Positions 17,205-25,576 are shown, counted from the first letter of the stretch. The stretch is DNA of 64,000 nucleotides from Aldehydirespirator sp965219165 (GCA_965219165.1 CBDCMW010000002.1:2852001-2916000), one strand, 5' to 3'. Made by a program: numbers and translations. The notes: generated from the letters alone by a model not told the origin.

Positions 17205-17816
17205 TCAGGCCGCACCGGCCAGGCGCCGCAGCGCCTGGCGCAGCAGCAGACCGGCATCGTCGCCCGCGGGCAGCTCGGCCAGCACGCCTCTGATCTCTTC
17301 GGCGCCGTAGCCCAGTCTGTCGAGCGCGGCGCGCACGTCGGTGCGGGCGTCGTCGTGCGCGGCGGGAGCAGCGACGGTCCCCTGCGCGCCGGGGGGCGCC
17401 TCCACCTCGGGCAGGTCGAGGCGCGACTTGAGCTCGACCAGCATCCGCACCGCAGTCTTGGTCCCCACCCCCGGCACCAGGCGCAGCATGTCCACATCGT
17501 CTTCGGCCACCGCCCGGCGCAAGGCGTCGGGATGGTGCACAGCCAGGATCGACATCGCCAGCGTCGGGCCCACTCCGTGGGCGCCGATCAGCGCCTCGAA
17601 GGTCCGCCGCTCGTCGAGCGCGAGAAAGCCGTACAGCGTCTGGGCGTCCTCGCGCACGATGTGGCTGATGTGGACGAACACCTCCGAGCCCGGATCGCCC
17701 GCGGCTGCGGCCGTGCGAGGTGTGGCCTGCACCCTGTAGCCGACTCCGGACACCTCCACCACCAGCTCGGCGTCGGGTGACCGGGACAGCAGCATTCCCC
17801 GCAGGGACCCGATCAT
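17205..17816 (-). CDS. ruvA: Holliday junction DNA-binding protein RuvA
   Basis: RuvA (203 residues) forms the tetramer that holds the four-way junction for RuvB. Domain I is an OB-fold beginning MIGSLRG, domain II has two helix-hairpin-helix motifs (GAHGVGPTLA and VPGVGTKTA), and domain III (about 155-203), which contacts RuvB, follows a flexible Ala/Pro/Gly linker. The ATG at 17816 overlaps the ruvC stop as ATGA and gives the normal family length; the longer in-frame extension upstream was rejected. Confidence 0.95.
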   Translation of the reverse strand: MIGSLRGMLLSRSPDAELVVEVSGVGYRVQATPRTAAAAGDPGSEVFVHISHIVREDAQTLYGFLALDERRTFEALIGAHGVGPTLAMSILAVHHPDALRRAVAEDDVDMLRLVPGVGTKTAVRMLVELKSRLDLPEVEAPPGAQGTVAAPAAHDDARTDVRAALDRLGYGAEEIRGVLAELPAGDDAGLLLRQALRRLAGAA

Positions 17817-18334
17817 CGGGCACCGCTGGAGATTTCGGCCCCCCGAGACCGGCTCGCTGCGGCGATCGGCCCGAGGCGCGCCAGGTGGCACAGCGCCACG
17901 GCCACCGCGTCGGCGGCGTCGGCGGGACGCAGCAGCTCGCCTAGCCCGAGCAGGACCCGCACCATCTCGGCCATCTGCTGTTTGTCGGCGCCGCCCCAGC
18001 CCGCCACTGCCTCCTTGACCTCGTTGGGCGAGTACTCCACCACCTCGCAGCCGGCCGCGGCCGACTCTGCCAGCACCACGCCGACGGCCTGCGCCACAGA
18101 CATGGCCGTGGCCACATTGCGCTGGAACAGCACCCGCTCCACCGCCACCACGTCGGGCCGCAGTTCGGCGATCAGCGCCCGGATGTCGGTCTGCAACTCC
18201 GCCAGCCGCGACGCCCGGTCCATCTCGGCGGGGGTGCTCAGCACCCCGGCCGCCTCGGCCACGGGCCGGCGCGCCCGGCGGACCGCGCCGTAACCGCAGC
18301 GGGAGAGCCCCGGATCTATGCCCAATACGAACAC
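17813..18334 (-). CDS. ruvC: Holliday junction resolvase RuvC
   Basis: The GTG at 18334 gives a 173-residue protein, the usual RuvC length. The four acidic catalytic positions are present: Asp7 in LGIDPG, Glu66 in VAVERV, and Asp139/Asp142 in RPADAADAVA. The open frame runs upstream through the interspersed element (copy B), but that part has no similarity to RuvC. It cleaves Holliday junctions made ready by RuvAB. Confidence 0.95.
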   Translation of the reverse strand: MFVLGIDPGLSRCGYGAVRRARRPVAEAAGVLSTPAEMDRASRLAELQTDIRALIAELRPDVVAVERVLFQRNVATAMSVAQAVGVVLAESAAAGCEVVEYSPNEVKEAVAGWGGADKQQMAEMVRVLLGLGELLRPADAADAVAVALCHLARLGPIAAASRSRGAEISSGAR

Positions 18335-18378
18335 ATGCGCGACTCTATTGACCCTCTCAGCCGACTTCGCGGATGGCC

Positions 18379-18486
18379 CGGAGGCCGAGCGGGACAGTCC
18401 GCAATTTGACCGGGACTTCGCAAGGCGCTGAGCGAGGCCGTGGCCCGAGCGGCCCGTGAGCGCAGCGAACAAGAGCGGGAGACTAG
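18379..18486 (-). repeat. Interspersed element, copy B (yebC-ruvC junction)
   Basis: Read on the minus strand this copy starts CTAGTCTCCCGCTCTTG, runs through the conserved core, and ends GTCCCGCTCGGCCTCC. Its first bases contain the yebC stop codon TAG. It lies upstream of the ruvC start, from which it is separated by about 45 bases. Its orientation relative to the flanking leftward genes is opposite to that of copies A, C and F. Confidence 0.85.
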
Positions 18487-19235
18487 CTCGCGAGCTCCTC
18501 CATGAGGTCGTCGCCGATGTCGAAGTTGCTGTGGACGTCCTGCACGTCGTCGAGATCGTCGATGAGGTCCATCAGCTTGAGCACCTGGCGGGCGACACCG
18601 GGCTCGGTCACAACCACGGTGCTGGTGGGCAGCATGGTGAGGTCGGCGCGGTCGAAGGAGATGTCGGCTGCCGCCAGCGCGTCCCGCACGGCGTTGAGGT
18701 CGCCGGGCTCGGTGGTGACCCGCCACCCGTCGCCCTCGCCCGCGAGGTCCTCGGCGCCGGCGTCGAGCACGACCATTAGCAGGTCGTCCTCGTCGGAGGC
18801 CGACGACGGGACGAGCACGACGCCCTTGCGCTCGAACTGCCAGGCCACCGAGCCCGGCTCGGCCAGCGACCCGCCGTTGCGGGTGAGGGTGCTGCGAACC
18901 TCGCTGCCGGTGCGGTTGCGGTTGTCGGTGAGGCACTCGATGTAGAGCGCCACTCCGCCCGGCGCGTACCCCTCGTAGGTGACCGACTCGTAGCTGACGC
19001 CCTCGAGTTCGCCGGTGCCCCTCTTGACGGCGCGCTCGATGGTGTCGAGCGGAACCGAGTTGTCGCGGGCCTTCTGGTACATGGTCCGCAGGGTGGGGTT
19101 GGAGTCGGGATCTCCGCCCCCCTGGCGGGCGGCCACCTCGACCTGCTTGATCAGCTTGGCGAAGAGTTTGCCCCGCTTGGCGTCGGCCGCGCCCTTGCGG
19201 TGCTTGATCGTCGCCCACTTGCTGTGCCCGCTCAC
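18483..19235 (-). CDS. yebC: YebC/PmpR-family regulator or translation factor
   Basis: The 250-residue protein starts at GTG with the near-invariant SGHSKWATIKHRKG, followed by KLFAKLIKQVEVAARQGG and the three-domain YebC fold (YEGYAPGGVALYIECLTDNRNRT in the middle). YebC proteins were first described as DNA-binding regulators of ruvC and related genes; more recent work on relatives points to relief of ribosome stalling. Position just before ruvC is conserved in actinobacteria. The stop lies at the boundary of element copy B. Confidence 0.93.
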   Translation of the reverse strand: MSGHSKWATIKHRKGAADAKRGKLFAKLIKQVEVAARQGGGDPDSNPTLRTMYQKARDNSVPLDTIERAVKRGTGELEGVSYESVTYEGYAPGGVALYIECLTDNRNRTGSEVRSTLTRNGGSLAEPGSVAWQFERKGVVLVPSSASDEDDLLMVVLDAGAEDLAGEGDGWRVTTEPGDLNAVRDALAAADISFDRADLTMLPTSTVVVTEPGVARQVLKLMDLIDDLDDVQDVHSNFDIGDDLMEELAS

Positions 19236-19265
19236 GGCCCAGAGACTACAAGTCGAGGCCCCGAC

Positions 19266-19303
19266 GGGGCATGGGCCACGGCCTCGCTCGCTCGGCCTCT
19301 TAC
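19266..19303 (+). repeat. Interspersed element, internally deleted copy G
   Basis: The segment GGGCCACGGCCTCGCTC is joined directly to GCTCGGCCTCTTAC, as expected from a deletion between two GCTC repeats inside a full element. The left third is also missing. The CTCTTA end forms the TAA stop of pdxT, so the shortened copy keeps the same place relative to a stop codon as the full copies. Confidence 0.65.
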
Positions 19304-19875
19304 AAGAGGTCGGCCAGGAAGCGGGCGTGGAGCCGCTCGTCGCCCGACAGCTCGGGATGGAAGGCCGCGACGGTGGCTGGGCCCGACCGGCACAGCACCG
19401 GGCGATCCTCGTGGCGGGCCAGCACTTCCACGCCGGGTCCGATCCGCTCGACCGCCGGAGCGCGTATGAACACCGCATGGAACGGCGCCTCCAGACCGTC
19501 GACCTCGATGTCGGCCTCGAAGCTCTCTATCTGGGTGCCGTAGGCGTTGCGCCTCACGGTGATGTCCACCAGACCCAGGACGTGCTGGTCAGCCCGCCCG
19601 TCCACCACCTCGGTCGCCAGCAGGATCATCCCCGCACAGGTGCCCAGCACCCCCATCCCAGCATCGAGACGCTCCTTGAGAGGCTCCAGCAGCCCGGAGC
19701 GCTCGAGCAGCATCGACATGGTGGTCGACTCACCCCCGGGCATGACCAGCGCGTCCACCGCGGCGAGCTGCTCCGCAGTGCGAACCTCGTCGACACCGAC
19801 CCCGAGATGCTGGAGGATGGCGGCGTGGGCGGCGAACCCACCCTGAAGGGCGAGCACGCCGACGCGCGGCCTCAC
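19300..19875 (-). CDS. pdxT: Pyridoxal 5'-phosphate synthase glutaminase subunit PdxT
   Basis: PdxT (191 residues) hydrolyses glutamine and passes ammonia to PdxS. The class I glutaminase triad is present: Cys80 in LGTCAGMIL, His173 and Glu175 in AAFHPEL; the GGEST loop is at 48-52. The start is a GTG whose last bases overlap the pdxS stop (GTGA), so translation is coupled to pdxS. The stop TAA is formed by the end of the shortened element copy G. Confidence 0.95.
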   Translation of the reverse strand: MRPRVGVLALQGGFAAHAAILQHLGVGVDEVRTAEQLAAVDALVMPGGESTTMSMLLERSGLLEPLKERLDAGMGVLGTCAGMILLATEVVDGRADQHVLGLVDITVRRNAYGTQIESFEADIEVDGLEAPFHAVFIRAPAVERIGPGVEVLARHEDRPVLCRSGPATVAAFHPELSGDERLHARFLADLL

Positions 19876-20819
19876 CAACCCCGTTCGGCCATCTTGACGG
19901 CGAGGGCGGCAGTCTCGAGGCCGGCCATGGCCTCGCCCAGCCCCGAGCTGATCTTGGCCAGGATCTCGGGATCGCGGTAGTGGGTGACCGCCTCCACGAT
20001 GGCCGCGGCCATCTTGGGCGGATCGGAGCTCTTGAAGATCCCCGACCCCACGAAGGCCGCCTCGGCGCCGAGTTGCATCACCAGCGAGGCATCCGCCGGA
20101 GTCGCTATGCCGCCCGCGCAGAACAACGGCACCGGCAGCCACCCCACCTTCGCGATCTCCTGCACCAGCGGCAGCGGGGCCCGCAGCTGCTTGGCCCACT
20201 CGAACAGCTCGGCCTCGTCTGCTGCGGCCGCGATGCGGCGCATGTCGCCGACGATCGAGCGCAGGTGGCGGACGGCCTCGACGATGTTGCCGGTGCCCGC
20301 CTCGCCTTTGGACCGGATCATGCAGGCGCCCTCGCTGATGCGCCGCAGCGCCTCACCCAGGTTGGTGGCACCGCACACGAACGGCACCGTGAACGCCCAC
20401 TTGTCGATGTGGTGGACCTCGTCGGCGGGCGTGAGAACCTCGGACTCGTCCACGTAGTCCACTCCGAGAGCCTGCAGGATCTGGGCCTCGGCGAAGTGCC
20501 CGATCCGGGCCTTGGCCATCACCGGGATGCTCACCGCGGCCTGGACCTTCTGGATCATCTCGGGATCGGACATCCGCGACACGCCCCCATGGGCCCGGAT
20601 GTCGGAAGGCACCCGCTCGAGCGCCATGACCGACACCGCTCCCGCGTCCTCCGCTATCCGAGCTTGCTCGGGCGTGACAACGTCCATGATCACGCCGCCC
20701 TTGAGCATCTCAGCCAGGCCCCGCTTCACGAGCGTGGTGCCGGTGGCCGGTACGCCCTGACCGCTGGCGGCGCCGCCGTCGGCGGCGCTTGCGTTGGTGG
20801 TGGCGGACATGGCCGCCAT
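19872..20819 (-). CDS. pdxS: Pyridoxal 5'-phosphate synthase lyase subunit PdxS
   Basis: The 315-residue (beta/alpha)8 enzyme builds PLP from ribose 5-phosphate, glyceraldehyde 3-phosphate and ammonia. The two catalytic lysines are in MAKARIGHF (Lys103) and RSKGEAGTGN (Lys171), with the phosphate loop in FCAGGIATPADA and FVGSGIF. The first 25 residues are Ala/Gly/Thr-rich and not conserved; a start at the second ATG would shorten it by three. Element copy C lies directly upstream. Confidence 0.96.
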   Translation of the reverse strand: MAAMSATTNASAADGGAASGQGVPATGTTLVKRGLAEMLKGGVIMDVVTPEQARIAEDAGAVSVMALERVPSDIRAHGGVSRMSDPEMIQKVQAAVSIPVMAKARIGHFAEAQILQALGVDYVDESEVLTPADEVHHIDKWAFTVPFVCGATNLGEALRRISEGACMIRSKGEAGTGNIVEAVRHLRSIVGDMRRIAAAADEAELFEWAKQLRAPLPLVQEIAKVGWLPVPLFCAGGIATPADASLVMQLGAEAAFVGSGIFKSSDPPKMAAAIVEAVTHYRDPEILAKISSGLGEAMAGLETAALAVKMAERGW

Positions 20820-20823
20820 CCTA

Positions 20824-20924
20824 CTTCCCGCTCTTGTTCGCTGCGCTCACGGGCCGCTCGGGCCACGGCCTCGCTCCGCGCCTTGCGAGATTCTCGTGAA
20901 TTGCCGCTTCCGCTCGGCCTCTAG
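20824..20924 (+). repeat. Interspersed element, copy C (DUF3048 lipoprotein-pdxS junction)
   Basis: A near-complete copy that starts TTCCCGCTCTTGTTCGC and ends TCCGCTCGGCCTCTAGG. The CTA in its last bases is the complement of the TAG stop of the DUF3048 lipoprotein gene. It fills almost the whole gap to the pdxS start, so the pdxS promoter or ribosome site must lie in or beside it. Confidence 0.88.
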
Positions 20925-22351
20925 GAGGCGCTGTCGACGTTGCCTTCCAGGGACGTGCCAAGCCGAGCCTCGGCCAGCATCCGGGCGCCGTCCGAAGCTG
21001 TCAACACCGTCGCCTCAGCCACCGGCCAGCGCCTGCTGGTGTTTGCCAGCAGCAGCCAGGTGGCCCCCGGTGAGAGGCTCAACGGGTTGCCGGCTGCATC
21101 CGAGAAACGAAAGCCGATCTGGCCCTCGGTGCGCTCCCAGACCGCCTCGTGGACCGACCCGGAGATGAGCACCAGCGCTTCGCCTGAGCCGTAGGAGAGG
21201 GCCTGCGGGGAGCGTCGGTCAGCCGCGGATGTGCCATAGGGCATCCACACCACCGCCACATTGGCCGGAGCGACCTCAGCGATGCCGAAGTCGGTCTCGG
21301 TGGTGTGCACGCTGCCCCTCTGGATTCGCACCCAGCCCCCCGAGATGCTGTCCCAGATGTTGGACACCACGTTGCCGGAGCCCTTGTGGTAGGTCACGGT
21401 CACGCCGGTCGCGTCGGGCAGGCCGGGCGGGTTCGGTGAGCCGTACTCGAACAGCGGCACCGGCGGTGCGTCAGGGAGGCCGCCGGGCAGCGAGTCAGGG
21501 TCGCCGCCGCCGAGGTTCTCATAGAGGAAGTACAGGTTGTGCGGCGCCCGGCGTGAGCGGTCGCGCGTGTACGGCGCGTACATTCTCGCGCCTCCGACGT
21601 CGACCAGGGTTCCGGCCCGGGCGGCTTGGCCCAGCTCGCGCAGCACCGTGTTGTTGGCACCGGATGAGGCCAGGTAGGGCGTGGCGAGATCATCGAGGAT
21701 GTCGATGTCGCTGGACCGGGCCGAGCGCACGGGTCCGATCCGGCTGGGGATCTCGGAATGGAAGACGGCGAGGAACCTGGTCCGGGCCGCCTCGACCAGC
21801 ACTTCGTAGACGATGTCGGCGGCCGCCAGTCCGGCCTGGGGACGGGCCTCGCTGCCGGAGTTGTCCACCTTCACGGCCAGGGCTCGTCGCTGGGCCAGGC
21901 TCGAGTCAGTGGTGATCAGGCCGGTGAGAGGAGCGATCGGGCCGGTCACGAGCAGTTCAAGATCACCTTCGTCTTCGACTGTGCCGTCTTCGAGTGTCCC
22001 GTCGCCGGCTGCCGCCAAGCCAGCTGTCCCGCCTTCAACTTCGCCGGCAGTTCCCGTCCCGCCGCCGGTCGTGTCGCCGTCTGCGGTCCCCTCGGTGGCA
22101 GGGCCGTCACGATCGCTTTCTGCAATGCTTCCGGCGGTGCTGTCGTCGGGCTCGATTTGATGGCCGGCATCAACAGGCGTGGAGGCGGGGTCCACCGGCA
22201 GCGAGTCCGAGACGGCGTTCGCGCTGGTCACGGTCGGCTCGGCGCCCCTCGGGCTTCCGTTGCACGCCGCAGCCAGCGTCACCGCCACTGTTAGGAGAGC
22301 GAGCACGGCCAACGAACGCCCTAGGGGCCGAGCGGATAGGCCAGCGTTCAT
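20921..22351 (-). CDS. DUF3048-domain lipoprotein (YerB-like)
   Basis: The 476-residue protein begins with a lipoprotein signal (LAVLALLTVAVTLAAAC, lipobox LAAAC), then a long Thr/Gly/Asp/Glu-rich linker to about residue 125, then the two DUF3048 parts: ALAVKVDNSGSEARPQAGL, ADIVYEVLVEAARTRFLA, RIGPVRSARSSDIDI and a C-terminal half with VTVTYHKG and VVWMPYG. Members are exported, of unknown molecular function. The ATG at 22351 lies inside element copy D, and the first dozen residues (MNAGLSARPLGR) are encoded by it; the next in-frame GTG would lose the basic n-region. Confidence 0.88.
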   Translation of the reverse strand: MNAGLSARPLGRSLAVLALLTVAVTLAAACNGSPRGAEPTVTSANAVSDSLPVDPASTPVDAGHQIEPDDSTAGSIAESDRDGPATEGTADGDTTGGGTGTAGEVEGGTAGLAAAGDGTLEDGTVEDEGDLELLVTGPIAPLTGLITTDSSLAQRRALAVKVDNSGSEARPQAGLAAADIVYEVLVEAARTRFLAVFHSEIPSRIGPVRSARSSDIDILDDLATPYLASSGANNTVLRELGQAARAGTLVDVGGARMYAPYTRDRSRRAPHNLYFLYENLGGGDPDSLPGGLPDAPPVPLFEYGSPNPPGLPDATGVTVTYHKGSGNVVSNIWDSISGGWVRIQRGSVHTTETDFGIAEVAPANVAVVWMPYGTSAADRRSPQALSYGSGEALVLISGSVHEAVWERTEGQIGFRFSDAAGNPLSLSPGATWLLLANTSRRWPVAEATVLTASDGARMLAEARLGTSLEGNVDSAS

Positions 22352-22440
22352 GAGGGTCTCCCAAGGCACTGAGCGAGGCCGTGGCCCGAGCGGCCCGTGA
22401 GCGCAGCGAACAAGAGCGGGAAATGCCACGCTGCACCGCG
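22321..22440 (-). repeat. Interspersed element, copy D (M48-like gene to DUF3048 junction)
   Basis: Read on the minus strand the copy runs GCGGTGCAGC, ATTTCCCGCTCTTGTTCGC, the core, then a variable part containing the ATG of the DUF3048 lipoprotein, and ends TCCGCTCGGCCCCTAG. It therefore overlaps the first codons of that gene. The extended left end matches copies A and F. Confidence 0.88.
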
Positions 22441-22517
22441 AGGAGGTGACAGACCATCGGCGTGGTGCCTGGCTGCCGGGACCATGCCCGCGGCATCCGC
22501 GCCAGGTCTCGTCGCCA

Positions 22518-23273
22518 TTAGATCTCCTCTAGCACGTCGATCCGCTGGATCATCGAGGATCGCGCTCGGGGACCGGATGCAGCTTGCTGCGGTGCGACCA
22601 GCCACAGGTGAGCGACTGCACCCGAGACCTCGACGCCGGGGCCGTCGACGGCCTTCTTGAGGGCCGATGCCAGCGCCGGAGGAAAGCTCGTGAGGCGGGC
22701 CGCCTCGAGGTCGATCTCGGTGGCAGTGTCGAATCCACAGGCCCGAGCGGCGAGACGCGATGCGAACGGCCTCGCACCGGGGAGCCTGGAGACGCTGGCC
22801 AACACCGTGGAGAAGGCGACTCCACGCCTCATCTCACAGAGCTGGCGGGCCGCCACGGCCTCGAGCTCCAGCCGGTCGAGGCTGGACAGCGCTCCACGGG
22901 TCACCACCAGATGGGCCGGAGGCCGCCTCAGCCCGACCGAGGCCGCGTTGATGGCGGGGGTCTCAACCACATGGACCGAAGGCTCGTTGAATCCGTGGGT
23001 GGTGCACAACCCCTCGACGAGGTTCTCCAGCCGCGGATGATCGCCCGGCACGAGCGGCCGAGCTCGAAGAGCCCGGAGGGTCGACTGAGGCGCCCTCGAC
23101 CAGAGCAGAGCCCCGATGAGAAGGCCCGCGGCTGCGGCTGGCGCGAGGGCCACGAGCGGCGAGACGCCCGCAAAGGCGAACGCGACCCACACGATGACGG
23201 ACACGGCAAGCGCATTAGGCGCGACGAGGATTGCGGGGGCGTACTTCAAGGCGTTCTGCGTTGTACTGGACAT
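22518..23273 (-). CDS. M48 (HtpX-like) membrane protein with a lost zinc-protease motif
   Basis: The 251-residue protein has two N-terminal membrane helices (about 10-60) and an HtpX-like region: NLVEGLCTTHGFNEPSVHVV, INAASVGLRRPPAHLVVTRGAL, LDRLELEAVAARQLCEM. In active M48 proteases the last segment carries HExxH; here the aligned residues read RQLCE, so both histidines and the glutamate are gone, and the third-ligand region EIDLEAARL has lost its aspartate. It is probably not a protease and may be a binding or regulatory relative. It lies between pimA and the DUF3048 lipoprotein. The frame is intact, so it does not look like a decaying gene. Confidence 0.75.
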   Translation of the reverse strand: MSSTTQNALKYAPAILVAPNALAVSVIVWVAFAFAGVSPLVALAPAAAAGLLIGALLWSRAPQSTLRALRARPLVPGDHPRLENLVEGLCTTHGFNEPSVHVVETPAINAASVGLRRPPAHLVVTRGALSSLDRLELEAVAARQLCEMRRGVAFSTVLASVSRLPGARPFASRLAARACGFDTATEIDLEAARLTSFPPALASALKKAVDGPGVEVSGAVAHLWLVAPQQAASGPRARSSMIQRIDVLEEI

Positions 23274-23431
23274 TCAGGGCGCCGACAATCACGACGACGC
23301 TGGCTCCGTCGTCGGAACCGCGCCCGCGACCTGCGGTCCGGCGAGGTCTCGTCGACGCGCCGTCATGGTAACGGTCGCACGCGGCACTACAGGGAACTCC
23401 CTGCTGTCAACTCGTCATCACCGCGAGGCGG

Positions 23432-24544
23432 TCACCTGTGGGCGCGGCCCCTGAGGCCGTTCGAGTGAGCGGTGGACACCGCGATCCGTTCGTAGCGCTC
23501 CAGGTAGTGGTCTGCCAGCCCAGACATCGAGAACGACTCAGCTCTGGCGTGTCCCGCCGCCACCAGCCTGGATGACTCGGAGGCGCTCGACAGCACTCGA
23601 CTGATGGCCGCGGCCAGCTTCGCGGAATCGTCCGGCGGAACCAGCAGCGCATCGTGACCGGACCGAGCCACGTTGCGGTAGCCGGGCAGATCGCTGGCCA
23701 CGACCGCAGTGCCCGCTGCCATCGCCTCCAGCAGCACGATGCCGAAGGACTCTCCCCACAACGACGGGGCGCAGAACACGTCGGCGCCCTTGAGTCGAGC
23801 GATCTTCTCGCTGTCGGTGACGGTCCCGAGCCACTCGATGCGAGGATCCGACGCCGACCGAGCCCGCAGCGCACTTGTCTCCGGACCCGAGCCCGCGACC
23901 CACAGCCTCACCTCCGCGGGGAGCATCCTGAGCGCGTCGAGCAGCACGCCGAGGCCCTTGCGGGGCTCGTGGCGACCGATGAACAGGATTGTCGGACCGG
24001 AGGCGCGTATGGACTCGGTGCTCCGATACGGGGCCAGCTCCACGCCGTTGTAGAGCAGGTCGTACGTTCCGCCGAGAGAGACGCGAGCCGTGTCGCGGGC
24101 GTCGGGTGACACGGCGACGCGGTGATCGAGGCGACCGGCAAGGAATCGGGCGGCTCGGGGAAAGAGGTCATAGGCCATGGAGGCCGCCGCGGCATGGAAG
24201 GTGCCGATGAGGGGGGCAGGCCGCACCAACAACGCGGTCGTGGTAGCGCCGGGCGCTAGCGGCTCATGGAGGTGGACGACGTCGAAGGACTCGTCGCGCA
24301 TGGCTCGGATCGCTCGCAGCTGGCAGGAGGGGTCGGGAGCCACCGCAGCTATCGAGCCGTTGGAGCTCGCCGGCAGGCTGTTGCCGAGCGGCGTGACGTT
24401 GGGATCCGGCGGCGGGCCGTCGCACGGACCGAGCACGCGTGTGGGATGTCCGCTACGGCTCAGCGCCCTGGCCAGGCCGAGTACCTGCATCTGCACACCG
24501 CCGGGCAGCGTGAGGCTGTACGGGCAGATGATGCCGATCCGCAC
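23432..24544 (-). CDS. pimA: Phosphatidylinositol alpha-mannosyltransferase (GT4 family)
   Basis: The 370-residue GT-B glycosyltransferase is most likely PimA, which adds the first mannose from GDP-mannose to phosphatidylinositol at the inner membrane face. The N-terminal domain starts IGIICPYSLTLPGGVQ, with VHLHEPLAPG and a GTFHAAAAS loop; the C-terminal nucleotide-binding domain has FIGRHEPRKGLGVLL and the E-x7-E motif in GESFGIVLLEAMAAG. The GTG at 24544 matches the family start; an upstream TTG inside element copy E would add a non-conserved extension. The order pgsA-patA-pimA supports the assignment. Confidence 0.88.
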   Translation of the reverse strand: MRIGIICPYSLTLPGGVQMQVLGLARALSRSGHPTRVLGPCDGPPPDPNVTPLGNSLPASSNGSIAAVAPDPSCQLRAIRAMRDESFDVVHLHEPLAPGATTTALLVRPAPLIGTFHAAAASMAYDLFPRAARFLAGRLDHRVAVSPDARDTARVSLGGTYDLLYNGVELAPYRSTESIRASGPTILFIGRHEPRKGLGVLLDALRMLPAEVRLWVAGSGPETSALRARSASDPRIEWLGTVTDSEKIARLKGADVFCAPSLWGESFGIVLLEAMAAGTAVVASDLPGYRNVARSGHDALLVPPDDSAKLAAAISRVLSSASESSRLVAAGHARAESFSMSGLADHYLERYERIAVSTAHSNGLRGRAHR

Positions 24545-24555
24545 TACCCGAGAGG

Positions 24556-24662
24556 CTAGAGGCCGAGCGGACAAGCCGCGTCTGACCAAGGCTTCGCGAG
24601 GAGCTGAGCGAGGCCGTGGCCCGAGCGGCCCGTGAGCGCAGCGAACAAGAGCGGGAGACTAG
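24556..24662 (-). repeat. Interspersed element, copy E (patA-pimA junction)
   Basis: On the minus strand this copy reads CTAGTCTCCCGCTCTTG, core, variable middle, CCGCTCGGCCTCTAG. It is bounded at both ends by CTAG, and on the plus strand both ends read CTAGAGGCCG. One end forms the TAG stop of patA. The other end is only about a dozen bases from the pimA start. Confidence 0.88.
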
Positions 24663-25570
24663 AGGCCGCGCAGCGGTTCAGGCGTGGGCAGTCCGAGCGC
24701 CTCGAAATCGCTGGGCCAGTTGGGCGACATCAGATGCCACTGCTCGGGCGCAACGCGGATCAAGCCCTCCAGCGCGGCGGCGTAGTCCTGCACGACTCGG
24801 GACACGTCGCTGCGGATGGGTCCCGAGCGGCGCGTGTCCACAGGCGGCCCGGCGATGGCGTGACGGGCACCGCCCCGCCAGTACACCGCGGCCGGTATGA
24901 GGGGCGCACCGGTTCGCAGCGCCAGCAGGGCAGGACCGGCCGGCAACCTGGTCCGCTCGCCGAAGAAATCCACCGCCACACCGGTTCCGGTGACGTCTCG
25001 ATCCGCGAGCAGGCACACCACGTCCCCCCGCTTGATGGCCGAGGCCAGACGTCCGCCCGCGTCCGGTCCAAGGGGAATGATGTCCATGCCCAACCGCTGC
25101 CGGAACGCGCTGAACCACTCGAACACGTCGGGCGGCTCAAGCGGCTCCACCACGGCCGTTACCCTCATCTGCGGGACCAGTGCGAGCCACCACGCCGCCC
25201 ACTCCCAGGTGCCCAGGTGCGGCATCACCAGGATAGGTCCGACGCCCGAGCGGACCGATCGCTCGATGGTACCGACGCCCTCGTAGCCGAATCCGGCGTC
25301 TATCGCCGCCGCGTCGAGACTCGGAAGCTGGAAGCTCTCGAGGTAGTAACGGGCGTACCAGTCGAACGCGGCCGCCACCTTGAGCGACGCCTCGCGGCGT
25401 CCCATCGGTCGGCCCAGCGCCCTCTCGAGGTTGCGCCGCACCATCAGGCGCCGGTCGCGGCTTGCGGCCGCGACTGCTACCGCGGCCGCGAGCGCGGCAG
25501 CCCGGGCGACCGGAGCGGGCGCGTGGCGGGCGAGGAACTCGCCGGCCCGATAGGCCGAGGCGGACGGCAT
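24659..25570 (-). CDS. patA: Phosphatidylinositol mannoside acyltransferase (LpxL/HtrB-like)
   Basis: This 303-residue protein belongs to the lysophospholipid acyltransferase superfamily; the catalytic HX4E motif is HLGTWE in VMPHLGTWEWAAWW. Other conserved parts are RRNLERALG near the N-terminus and the VCLLADRDVTGTGVAVDFFG segment. In mycobacteria the equivalent gene acylates the mannose of PIM1. Position between pgsA and pimA makes that role likely here. The last codons and TAG stop coincide with the boundary of element copy E. Confidence 0.85.
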   Translation of the reverse strand: MPSASAYRAGEFLARHAPAPVARAAALAAAVAVAAASRDRRLMVRRNLERALGRPMGRREASLKVAAAFDWYARYYLESFQLPSLDAAAIDAGFGYEGVGTIERSVRSGVGPILVMPHLGTWEWAAWWLALVPQMRVTAVVEPLEPPDVFEWFSAFRQRLGMDIIPLGPDAGGRLASAIKRGDVVCLLADRDVTGTGVAVDFFGERTRLPAGPALLALRTGAPLIPAAVYWRGGARHAIAGPPVDTRRSGPIRSDVSRVVQDYAAALEGLIRVAPEQWHLMSPNWPSDFEALGLPTPEPLRGL

Positions 25571-25576
25571 CGCGGC

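Noticed and set aside
18335..18472. Longer RuvC starting inside the element (in-frame extension of 46 residues)
   Set aside because: The GTG at 18334 gives the exact normal family length and start; the extension is element sequence.
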